A DNA stretch of 27,286 bases, taken from positions 1-27,286 of the forward strand of contig DASPTB010000003.1 of assembly GCA_035623615.1 (NCBI GenBank), given 5' to 3'. This DNA is from DASPTB01 sp035623615. GTDB taxonomy: Bacteria > Actinomycetota > UBA4738. The position numbers and the translations under genes are program-made. Shown one piece after another: positions 7,802 through 14,703 of the stretch; within the stretch, counting starts at the first letter, position 1; every line of letters begins with the position of its first letter. The notes below the pieces were generated by a model. It ran no database searches, was not told where the DNA came from, and saw nothing but the letters and a program-made list of their open reading frames with translations.

Positions 7802-7876
7802 TGGTAGCGGCGGGTGGACTCGAACCACCGACACAGCGATTATGAGCCGCTTGCTCTGCCTCTGAGCTACGCCGCC
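7802..7876 (-). tRNA. tRNA-Met (anticodon CAU, elongator type)
   Basis: A full cloverleaf reads on the minus strand. The acceptor GGCGGCG (7870-7876) pairs with CGCCGCU, including a G1-U72 wobble. The D-arm is GCUC/GAGC, and the anticodon stem AGCGG/UCGCU carries loop CUCAUAA with anticodon CAU at 7842-7844. The T-arm is GGUGG-UUCGAGU-CCACC, discriminator A, and CCA is encoded (7802-7804). The paired first base argues against initiator tRNA, and the body resembles actinobacterial elongator tRNA-Met rather than tRNA-Ile2. Confidence 0.95.
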
Positions 7877-8071
7877 GCGCCCGATGAGTCTACCCAAGGC
7901 CGCAGCTGAGCGGCCACACTCCTTCCTTTGATCTCGCCCGGCACTGGTGGTGGGGCGGGCCATTGGAGGACCCGAAAGGAGGTGCCGGCACAAATCAATA
8001 CGAAACATTACGTAACCCAGATTAGGCAAAAAGGCCCCTAGGCAGGGAAATCGGGTTCCTCTAGTGTCTGC
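7877..8071. promoter_or_regulatory. Divergent spacer between tRNA-Met and LuxR regulator; TTACGTAA palindrome
   Basis: This 195-bp gap must hold the tRNA-Met/rpmG promoter (minus strand) and the promoter of the first LuxR regulator. The stretch 7991-8040 is clearly more A/T-rich than its surroundings, as promoters often are, and contains the perfect palindrome TTACGTAA (8008-8015), a plausible regulator-binding core. No confident -35/-10 pair was identified. Confidence 0.4.
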
Positions 8072-8872
8072 ATGGCAACGGATTGGCTCGGTTTGTATGA
8101 ACAAAAAGGGGTTGGGACCCTCCATATGAAGCTGGATCCCTCAGGGCAGCAAGCGGAACAAGTGAAGGTCGTGCTGGTAGAGCCGAACGGCATGCTGCGG
8201 GGCGCTCTCAGGCACGTGCTTCACTCCATTGAGGACATCGAACTCGTCGGCGAGGCGGGTTCGCTTGTCGATGGGCTGAACCTGATTCGGTCATTCCGCC
8301 CGGGCCCAGAGACCGTCGTGGTTGTGGGAATGGAGTCCGCGGCTCGAGCCGAGGCGTTCCAGATGATCGGCGTTGTCCGTCGAGAGTTCCCCAACACCTC
8401 CATCCTCGTCACGGCGAACCGAGGGGACAGCGAAACGATCTCTCGTGCCCTTTTGTTCGGTGCGGACAGCTTCGTGCCGCAAACCGAGGGAGTGACCGCC
8501 CTGTTGGGGGCAATCCGGCGTACCGCGAGCGGCGAGATGGTCGTCAACCGTTCGGATCGCAGCTCGGACCCGATGTCGGCGGTCCCGGATCCGCAGCTCA
8601 CCAATCGCGAAATCGAGGTTCTGAGGATTGCGGCCCAAGGCCTCACCGCACGACAGATCGCTCGGCAGCTCGGTGTCAGGGAGCGAACGGCCACAACGCA
8701 TCTTTCCAACATCTACCGGAAGCTCGGCGTTTCGACCCGGATGGCGGCGGTAGCCGAAGCAACCCAACTCGGGATTCTCGAAGGATGGTCTCCGGGCCGG
8801 GCTTCGGCGCTCGAGGGCAACCTTCACCTTGTTCGTCGGCCCTCGACGGGCCGTGCATCCGCGACTCGGTAG
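8072..8872 (+). CDS. Atypical response regulator: degenerate receiver + LuxR HTH
   Basis: 266 residues. Residues about 31-150 align with a receiver fold (VKVVLVEPNGMLRGALRHVL, then FPNTSILVTANRGDSET, then GADSFVPQTEGVTALLGAI). However, the strand that should end in the phosphoacceptor Asp reads TVVVVGMESA, with Gly86 in that place. The acidic pair is reduced to Glu-Pro, and the conserved Lys is absent from SFVPQTEG. Phosphorylation in the usual way therefore looks impossible. A normal LuxR helix-turn-helix follows (about 176-228; LTNREIEVLRIAAQGL ... ATTHLSNIYRKLGVS). Start choice is uncertain: the ATG at 8072 lacks an obvious ribosome binding site, and the in-frame ATG at 8126 would still keep the receiver. 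It leads a tandem pair of regulators in front of the polysaccharide operon. Confidence 0.9.
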   Translation: MATDWLGLYEQKGVGTLHMKLDPSGQQAEQVKVVLVEPNGMLRGALRHVLHSIEDIELVGEAGSLVDGLNLIRSFRPGPETVVVVGMESAARAEAFQMIGVVRREFPNTSILVTANRGDSETISRALLFGADSFVPQTEGVTALLGAIRRTASGEMVVNRSDRSSDPMSAVPDPQLTNREIEVLRIAAQGLTARQIARQLGVRERTATTHLSNIYRKLGVSTRMAAVAEATQLGILEGWSPGRASALEGNLHLVRRPSTGRASATR

Positions 8873-8877
8873 ACCTT

Positions 8878-8907
8878 CGTACGCATTCGTACGGATGGAT
8901 GCGTACG
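8878..8907. repeat. Three CGTACG palindromes within a 9-bp inverted repeat
   Basis: Starting six bases after the regulator stop, CGTACG occurs three times (8878-8883, 8888-8893, 8902-8907). The outer two are extended to a perfect 9-bp inverted repeat, CGTACGCAT against ATGCGTACG, with a 12-nt spacer. It may be a hairpin ending the upstream transcript or a multi-site operator upstream of the next regulator. There is no T-tract. Confidence 0.55.
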
Positions 8908-9025
8908 CGTTCTACGCTCCGTAATCTTCCTGATTGTCGACACCCTCAGTGCCCCTCATGCTTGGTGCCTGTGCTCCGCTTCTCATCTCGAACTTCGTTC
9001 GTTCCGTGCGAGTCCTTCGGCACTG

Positions 9026-9059
9026 GACACGAGCCGATCCGAAGCAATCGGTTCGTGTC
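9026..9059 (+). promoter_or_regulatory. 13-bp stem-loop just upstream of the double-HTH regulator
   Basis: The arm at 9026-9038 (GACACGAGCCGAT) pairs with that at 9047-9059 (ATCGGTTCGTGTC) over 13 positions with one G-U wobble and an 8-nt loop. It ends 11 nt before the ribosome binding site. In DNA it is a near-perfect palindrome, so it could be an operator; in RNA it would be a stable 5'-leader hairpin. No T-run follows, so a plain terminator is unlikely. Confidence 0.55.
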
Positions 9060-9088
9060 AAGAGTGCGCCGAGGAGGAGGTCTTGGGT

Positions 9089-10108
9089 GTGCCAATGACT
9101 GAGGAGGTGGCGGTACGAGCCGACGCCGATGGATCTCCGTGGCCGCACCGGCAGGTCGTTCTCCCGCAAGCGTCCTCCGCTCGGCTGTTTGCCGGCAACC
9201 CGCTGCTCTCGCTCACAAGAAGGGAGCGCGAGATCCTCGGGCTGCTCTCGAGAGGGTCGACGAACGACGAGATCGCCGACATCCTCACGCTCCGCCCCAG
9301 CACCGTCCGATCCCACGTTCAGAGCATCCTGATGAAGCTTGGCGTGCACTCCCGCCTTCAGGCGGCCACCGTCGCCGCAACCTACGGGTTCAGCAGCCTT
9401 CCCCTCGGCTCGGAGAACGAACCACGAAGCGACCGAAATGGCGTCGGGTCGATCAGGTCGCCCCTCCCCGTCGTAGTCGTCGGTCCAAGCCCGGCGAGAG
9501 GACCAGTCGTCCGTCGATTTCAGGATGAACCTGCGTTTCGGGTCATTGCGGACGTGGACAGCCGAGAGTCTCTCGGATCAGCGATCGCAACCGGAGCAGA
9601 CATCGCAGTCGTTTGTGGACTTCCGTGGAAAGATGCCGCCCCTTTGGTGGAAGTGATCCGCCACCGACCCACGTGCCGAATTCTGATCGTCGCCGACTAC
9701 GAGGATCCGCACGTACTGCTTCGCGCACTCGACGCCGGAGTTCACGGCCTAGTCGCCACCTCCCATTCGCGTGACGAAATCGTCGAAGCTGTTTCCGTGA
9801 TCTCCCGAGGGGACTTTGCGCTGCCCGTTGAGGCGCGGGCCGCGCTCCTCCAGCTTCTCCTGCGTCGCCGACTCGCTCAACGAACTCAGCACCAGCTCAC
9901 CGACTGCCTGACCCGTCGTGAACGAGAGGTTCTGGCCTTGCTAACGGAGGGACGCAGCAACGAGTCGATCGCGGGCCGACTGACAATCAGTCCGGCGACC
10001 GCAAGGACGCATGTCCGCAACATCCTTCACAAGCTGGGTGTCCGCTCGCGAGTGGCCGCCGCTTCGATCGCGCTCAGCAGCGCCTCCTCGGAGGATGACG
10101 TCGAATGA
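9089..10108 (+). CDS. LuxR-family regulator with two HTH domains flanking a degenerate receiver
   Basis: 339 residues from a GTG at 9089, chosen because GAGGAGGAGG (9071-9080) lies 8 nt before it; TTG at 9083 and ATG at 9095 are in-frame alternatives. Three parts are visible. HTH-1 (about 41-97) is LTRREREILGLLSRGS ... STVRSHVQSILMKLGV. A receiver-like domain (about 126-245) has PVVVVGPSPARGPV, ADIAVVCGLPW, CRILIVADYEDP and GVHGLVATSHSRDEI. HTH-2 (about 274-330) is LTRREREVLALLTEGR ... ATARTHVRNILHKLGV. The two HTH units share about 30 of 51 aligned residues by eye, suggesting internal duplication. The receiver lacks the phosphoacceptor Asp (Cys176 there) and the acidic pair. It is probably a phosphorylation-independent regulator of the polysaccharide operon 88 nt downstream. 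Confidence 0.92.
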   Translation: MPMTEEVAVRADADGSPWPHRQVVLPQASSARLFAGNPLLSLTRREREILGLLSRGSTNDEIADILTLRPSTVRSHVQSILMKLGVHSRLQAATVAATYGFSSLPLGSENEPRSDRNGVGSIRSPLPVVVVGPSPARGPVVRRFQDEPAFRVIADVDSRESLGSAIATGADIAVVCGLPWKDAAPLVEVIRHRPTCRILIVADYEDPHVLLRALDAGVHGLVATSHSRDEIVEAVSVISRGDFALPVEARAALLQLLLRRRLAQRTQHQLTDCLTRREREVLALLTEGRSNESIAGRLTISPATARTHVRNILHKLGVRSRVAAASIALSSASSEDDVE

Positions 10109-10196
10109 CGACTGTCTGCTGCGCGCGGCCGGCGGATCGGCTGACGGGTCGAGCCGAGCCCGCTGGTGCGAGGACGGATGAAGAGAAGGGGTCGTT

Positions 10197-11843
10197 GTGG
10201 GGATTCTAGGTGACAACTCCGGAGCCTCCGCGGCCGCGGACGCTCCTGTGAGCGTGTTGTTGAAGCGCCGGTGGGTGATCATCCTGACGACGGCGCTGGT
10301 GACGGCCGTCGCGTTGTTCCTGTCGATTCAGCAGACACCACAGTACACATCTACGTCCAGCGTGCTGGTCGACCCGACCCTGAATCAGACGACGACGACC
10401 ACAGTGAACATGGCGAATGAGAAGCAGGTCGCGGGGTCGGTCGCAGTTGCGGAATCAGTCGTCCAGCGGCTGCATCTGCCCATTTCCCCGCTTCGCCTCT
10501 TGGACAATCTGTCAGTCGACGTTCCGGTTGACTCTGACATCCTCACCTTCAGCTTCACCGATCCGGATCCCCTCGTCGCGCAGCGGACGACGGCGGCCTT
10601 CGTCAGTGCCTACATCGATTTCCGAGAGCGGGTGGACCAGCAGGAGTACGACTTCACCATCGACTCGGTCAGGCGACAGGTGAGCTCATTGACCGGTCAG
10701 CTGCGGCAGGTCGAAGCACTGCTGGCGCAGAACCTCAGTCCGACGCAGAGAGCGTTGGAGGGCGCCAAGGCGACCTCACTCATCACGCAGATCGGAATCC
10801 TTCAGCAGCGCGTCGCCAGCCTCGCTTCGCCGGATCAAGCGCAGACGGCGAGCGTCCTCAACGCCGCCAATCTGCCGCGATCTCCCTCCAGGCCGAATTA
10901 CCCGATCAACGTCGCCCTCGGCCTCGTCGCCGGCCTCTGCCTGGGCGTGATCGGCGCGATTCTCCTGGAGCGATTTGACGATCGCGTCCGAGGACGACAG
11001 GACGTGGAGAGGATCCTCGGGGTTCCAGTCCTCGGAGTGGTCCCCCGAATCAAGGGACTGAGAAAGACGGGTCCTCTCGTCGTCGAGGACCGACCCAACC
11101 AGCCGGAGGCAGAGGCGTTCCGCCATCTGCGAGCGAACCTGATTCTGGCGACGACGCGACACCGGGCACACATCGTCCTCGTGACGAGCGCAACGCCGGG
11201 TGAGGGCAAGACCTTGGTCGTCGCCAACCTCGGCATGTCACTCGCGCTCTCGGGCCTGAAGGTCCTGCTCGTTTCGGCAGATCTTCGCAATCCTCAACTC
11301 GACTCGGCGTTCGGGCAACACGATCGGCGAGGACTCAGCGACCTCTTGCTCGACCGGATCACGGTCGAGGACGCCGTCTTCAGGACCCGCATTCCGAACC
11401 TCTCGATCGTTGTGAGCGGCTCGGTCGACGGAGAAACGCGGGAGTCATTCACCGGTTCGCACTTCGAGAACACGTTGCGACAGCTCGCCCAACAGGTCGA
11501 CATCGTCCTGATCGACTCCGCTCCGCTCCTCGCCGTGGCAGACGTCTCTGCGATGGGGCCGGCGTGTGACGCCCTGCTGTTCGTGGCAGATGCGAGATCG
11601 GCGGGAAGACGCGACCTCGCGGAAGCCCAGCACCAGCTGAGCCAGATCGGGACCCCGACGATCGGCAGTGTCATCACCAATGCGCGCTCGGAAACGGCAC
11701 GCACGTACACGTATCCGGCCAGCCCGAGCGAGAAGGGCAAGACACACCGTCGAGGGCGACAGGGGTCTCCGAAGAGCCTCGTCCAAGCAGGGGCGTCGGC
11801 AAACGGAGGGAATGCGGGGAACGGTGAGCCGAGCGGACACTGA
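10197..11843 (+). CDS. Polysaccharide chain-length / BY-kinase-like protein (Wzz domain + CpsD-type ATPase)
   Basis: 548 residues from a GTG preceded by AGAAGGGG. TM1 (about 25-44) and TM2 (about 237-257, after the proline-rich RSPSRPNYP) bracket an extracytoplasmic Wzz-like domain with a helical stretch (about 150-215). The cytoplasmic ATPase has Walker A TPGEGKT (Lys338), Walker A' LLVSADLRNP and Walker B VLIDSAPLL (Asp440). The family norm for Walker A' is hDxDLR; here the first Asp is Ser360, leaving Asp362. The C-terminal tail is basic and Gly/Ser-rich with only two Tyr, not the usual tyrosine cluster. It likely controls export and length of a Wzy-type polysaccharide at the membrane, but its kinase activity is doubtful. 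It is the first gene of the operon. Confidence 0.9.
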   Translation: MGILGDNSGASAAADAPVSVLLKRRWVIILTTALVTAVALFLSIQQTPQYTSTSSVLVDPTLNQTTTTTVNMANEKQVAGSVAVAESVVQRLHLPISPLRLLDNLSVDVPVDSDILTFSFTDPDPLVAQRTTAAFVSAYIDFRERVDQQEYDFTIDSVRRQVSSLTGQLRQVEALLAQNLSPTQRALEGAKATSLITQIGILQQRVASLASPDQAQTASVLNAANLPRSPSRPNYPINVALGLVAGLCLGVIGAILLERFDDRVRGRQDVERILGVPVLGVVPRIKGLRKTGPLVVEDRPNQPEAEAFRHLRANLILATTRHRAHIVLVTSATPGEGKTLVVANLGMSLALSGLKVLLVSADLRNPQLDSAFGQHDRRGLSDLLLDRITVEDAVFRTRIPNLSIVVSGSVDGETRESFTGSHFENTLRQLAQQVDIVLIDSAPLLAVADVSAMGPACDALLFVADARSAGRRDLAEAQHQLSQIGTPTIGSVITNARSETARTYTYPASPSEKGKTHRRGRQGSPKSLVQAGASANGGNAGNGEPSGH

Positions 11844-11844
11844 C

Positions 11845-12909
11845 ATGCGGCCGGGAGACGGCGTGCGGGTGGCGGTCGTGGGGTGCGGCTACTGGGGCTC
11901 CAAGCACATCCGCGTGCTGCACGCGATACCGCAGGTGGAAGAGATCATCGCGGTGGATCCCCGGCAAGACAGACTCGCGTCGTTGAAGCGCGCCTTCCCG
12001 GCACTGCGTCTGCACAAGTCGCCCAAGGAAGCCCTGCGGGAGGCAGATGCGGTCATCGTGGCGACCCCGCCAAGCACGCACATGGCGATCGCACTCCAGG
12101 CGCTCGCCGGCGGGAAGAGCGTGCTCGTTGAGAAGCCACTCGCGACCTCTTCACTCGATGCACGCAGGCTGATCGAGGAAGCCGCCTCACGATCCGCAGT
12201 GCTGATGACGGGCCACACATTCGAACACAACGCCGCGGTTTGGAAGCTCCGCGAGCTCGTCGAGTCGAATGAACTCGGCAGGATTCACTATCTCGACTCG
12301 GCCCGGCTCAACCTCGGTCTCTATCAAGGTGACGTGAACGTGATCTGGGATCTGGCACCGCACGACGTCTCGATCTTCAATCACGTCCTTCGCGCGACAC
12401 CGAAGGTGGTTGAGGCATGGGGTTCACGGCACGGCAATCGCCGGCTCGAAGACGTCGCCCATATCAGGCTTCTCTACCCAGACCCGGAGGTGACTGGAAC
12501 GATCCACGTCAGCTGGCTGGACCCCTGCAAGGTGAGAAGGGTGACCATCGTTGGAAGCAGCAAGATGGCCGTCTACAACGACTTGGCAGTGGATGAGCGC
12601 GTTCGCGTCTACGACAAGGGCGTCGAGGCGATCAACAGCTCCAATCTCCAAGCCCAGCCGATGACGTACCGATACGGCGAGATTCGATCTCCCTATCTGA
12701 GCTTCGAGGAGCCGCTCGACGTACAGGATCGGGAGTTCATTCGATGCGTTCTGGAAGAGGACCGCCCCGACACCGACGGTGAGAACGGACTCGCTGTGGT
12801 CGAGGTTCTCGAGTGCGCCAACATCTCGCTTCGTGAGGCGCGACCGGTCTATCTCGAAGAGGTATCCGACCTGGCGGCCTCGTGGTCCGGGTTCGTGAGG
12901 GCACTGTGA
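11845..12909 (+). CDS. Gfo/Idh/MocA-family sugar dehydrogenase (WbpB-like)
   Basis: 354 residues from the ATG at 11845, one base after the previous stop; GTG at 11824 is an in-frame alternative. The N-terminal Rossmann fold carries VAVVGCGYWGSKH, followed by AVIVATPPSTH and the catalytic-type motif VEKPLATS (Lys97). The C-terminal domain has WDLAPHDVSIF (His173), matching the lysine/histidine pair of the family. It should oxidise a nucleotide-sugar hydroxyl (NAD-dependent), most likely C3 of a UDP-GlcNAc-derived uronic acid. The inference rests on the aminotransferase and hexapeptide acyltransferase that follow, the same trio as WbpB-WbpE-WbpD. TGATG overlap couples it to the next gene. Confidence 0.88.
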   Translation: MRPGDGVRVAVVGCGYWGSKHIRVLHAIPQVEEIIAVDPRQDRLASLKRAFPALRLHKSPKEALREADAVIVATPPSTHMAIALQALAGGKSVLVEKPLATSSLDARRLIEEAASRSAVLMTGHTFEHNAAVWKLRELVESNELGRIHYLDSARLNLGLYQGDVNVIWDLAPHDVSIFNHVLRATPKVVEAWGSRHGNRRLEDVAHIRLLYPDPEVTGTIHVSWLDPCKVRRVTIVGSSKMAVYNDLAVDERVRVYDKGVEAINSSNLQAQPMTYRYGEIRSPYLSFEEPLDVQDREFIRCVLEEDRPDTDGENGLAVVEVLECANISLREARPVYLEEVSDLAASWSGFVRAL

Positions 12910-14057
12910 TGGCCGTTCGAACGACCTCCGACATCATGCACGTGCCGTTCGCGTCCCTGGCCCATCTCCACCAAGACGTCGCGGCAGACCTCGACCGTGC
13001 CTGGCGCGACGCCCTCAACGAGTCTGCGTTCATCGGGGGACCATGGGTGGAGCGATTCGAGCGCGACTGGGCAGCATATTGTGGAGTAGGGCACGCCGTC
13101 GGCGTCGCGAACGGAACCGACGCAATCGAGATCATCCTTCGCGCGCTCGGGATTGGACGAGGTGACGAGGTCATCCTCCCCGCCAACACGTTCATCGCGA
13201 CGGCAGAAGCGATCATCCTGGCGGGAGCAGAACCCCGTTTCGTCGACGTGGACCCCGAGACCCTCCTGGTGACGCCCGATGCCATTCGTGAGGCCATCGG
13301 GCCCAAGACCTCCGCGATCATCGCGGTTCCGCTCTACGGCAACATGCCGTCGATGCGGGAGATCACCGAGCTCGCGAGTTCACGCGGATTGGTCGTGATC
13401 GAGGATGCTGCCCAGGCTCACGGATCCACGTGGGACGGGGCGTCCGCGGGCTCTTTCGGGGTTGCGGGAAGTTTCAGCTTCTACCCGGGGAAGAACCTGG
13501 GAGCCCTGGGCGACGCGGGTGCCATCGTCACCAACGACGAGCGCCTTGCCGACCGCGCACGCACCCTGGCGAATCACGGCCGGCCCGCCGGGAGTCATCA
13601 CTCCCACGAACTCCAGGGCCGGAACAGCCGGCTGGACTCCATCCAGGCCGCTTTCCTCTCGGCCAAACTGCCGCGGCTCGACAGCTGGAACGAGGCGCGC
13701 CGGGCGGTCGTGGCACGCTACACGCAACTGCTCGACCCAGAGGTGGGCCGGCAGGTGCGGGTCGACGAGAGGGCAGTCAGCTCCTATCACCTCTTCGTCA
13801 TCCAGGTGAGCGACCGCGACGACCTTCGCAGGGGCCTGGCCGAGCTCGGGATCGAGACCGGCGTGCACTACCCCGTCCCCTGCCACCTGAACGAGCCCTA
13901 CCGACAGTTCGCCGGCGATCGACTGCCGGTGACCGAGCGCGCCTCGGAAGAGGTCTTGTCTCTTCCGCTGTTTCCGCACATGCGGCCGCGGCAGGTCGAG
14001 TACGTGGCCGGGTGGCTGAACGAGCTCGTCGTCGGACGAGGCATCCGTGGCAGTTGA
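12909..14057 (+). CDS. DegT/DnrJ/EryC1 PLP-dependent sugar aminotransferase (WbpE-like)
   Basis: 382 residues from the ATG at 12909, which overlaps the preceding stop. Family motifs in order: FIGGPWVERFERDWA, VGVANGTDAIEIILRALGIG, DEVILPANTFIATAEAI, VIEDAAQAHGS (Asp166, contacts the PLP ring) and SFSFYPGKNLGALGDAG (Lys195, Schiff-base lysine). The C-terminal part has ETGVHYPVPCHLNEPY and SLPLFPHM. It transfers an amino group to a keto nucleotide-sugar, presumably the 3-keto product of the dehydrogenase next door. All catalytic residues look intact, and length is typical. It overlaps the next gene by 11 nt. Confidence 0.94.
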   Translation: MAVRTTSDIMHVPFASLAHLHQDVAADLDRAWRDALNESAFIGGPWVERFERDWAAYCGVGHAVGVANGTDAIEIILRALGIGRGDEVILPANTFIATAEAIILAGAEPRFVDVDPETLLVTPDAIREAIGPKTSAIIAVPLYGNMPSMREITELASSRGLVVIEDAAQAHGSTWDGASAGSFGVAGSFSFYPGKNLGALGDAGAIVTNDERLADRARTLANHGRPAGSHHSHELQGRNSRLDSIQAAFLSAKLPRLDSWNEARRAVVARYTQLLDPEVGRQVRVDERAVSSYHLFVIQVSDRDDLRRGLAELGIETGVHYPVPCHLNEPYRQFAGDRLPVTERASEEVLSLPLFPHMRPRQVEYVAGWLNELVVGRGIRGS

Positions 14058-14703
14058 GCCACCTCGCGAGCGTCTCGCCGATGAGGGGGTCATCCTGGGC
14101 CACCCGTCGGCCCGAGTCGAAACGGCTCCACTCCGGCTCGGTTCGGGCGCCCGCCTGCGCAGCGGGACCGTCATCTACGCCGGATCGGTGATCGGCGACG
14201 GGTTCCAGACCGGGCACAACGTTGTCGTTCGGGAAGAGAACCGAATCGGTGACGATGTGAGCGTGTGGTCGAACTCGATCGTCGACTACGGCTGCGTCAT
14301 CGGTAATCGGGTGAAGATCCACTCAAACTGCTACGTCGCGCAATTCACCGAGCTGGAGGACGATGTCTTCCTCGCCCCGGGCGTCACCATCGCGAACGAC
14401 CTCTTCCCCGGAAACCCGCAGTCGGCACGTGCCATGGCTGGACCCCGAATCTGCGCCGGAGCCCAGGTCGGTGCCGGAACGGTCATACTCCCCTACCTCA
14501 CGATCGGCGCCGGGGCGATCGTGGGAGCGGGATCCGTGGTCACACGGGACGTCCCCCCACGGATGATCGCCTACGGGTCGCCCGCGAGACCGGCGCGACC
14601 GGTCGACGACACCGAAGACGTATCCGCCCGAGTGCGCGCCGAGCGCGAACGCCGATTTTCGGTCAGGGGGATACGGCTTCCCCGCAGTTCCACGGGGCAT
14701 TGA
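14047..14703 (+). CDS. Left-handed beta-helix (hexapeptide) N-acyltransferase, WbpD-like
   Basis: 218 residues from a GTG at 14047 inside the end of the aminotransferase gene. Repeating hexapeptides are clear: LGSGARLRSGTVIYAG, IGDDVSVWSNSIVDYG and IGAGAIVGAGSVV. VFLAPGVTIANDLFPGN carries the insert loop typical of sugar N-acetyltransferases, and the AYGSPARPAR end is the usual family signature. It probably acetylates the amino group installed by the preceding enzyme, using acetyl-CoA, as a cytoplasmic trimer. The C-terminal 35 residues are a charged Arg-rich tail beyond the core fold. Stop and next start overlap as TGATG. Confidence 0.92.
   Translation: MAVEPPRERLADEGVILGHPSARVETAPLRLGSGARLRSGTVIYAGSVIGDGFQTGHNVVVREENRIGDDVSVWSNSIVDYGCVIGNRVKIHSNCYVAQFTELEDDVFLAPGVTIANDLFPGNPQSARAMAGPRICAGAQVGAGTVILPYLTIGAGAIVGAGSVVTRDVPPRMIAYGSPARPARPVDDTEDVSARVRAERERRFSVRGIRLPRSSTGH

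Noticed and set aside
7802..7876. tRNA with CAU anticodon as tRNA-Ile2 or initiator tRNA
   Set aside because: Initiator tRNA has an unpaired first base, whereas here G1 pairs by wobble; the arm sequences look like elongator tRNA-Met. tRNA-Ile2 cannot be fully excluded without a tRNA classifier.
7975..7984. Perfect anti-16S-like AAAGGAGGTG upstream of the first LuxR regulator, possibly for a short leader peptide
   Set aside because: No start codon lies at usable spacing; the only GTG overlaps the motif itself, and the frame after it ends after 19 codons with no recognisable features.
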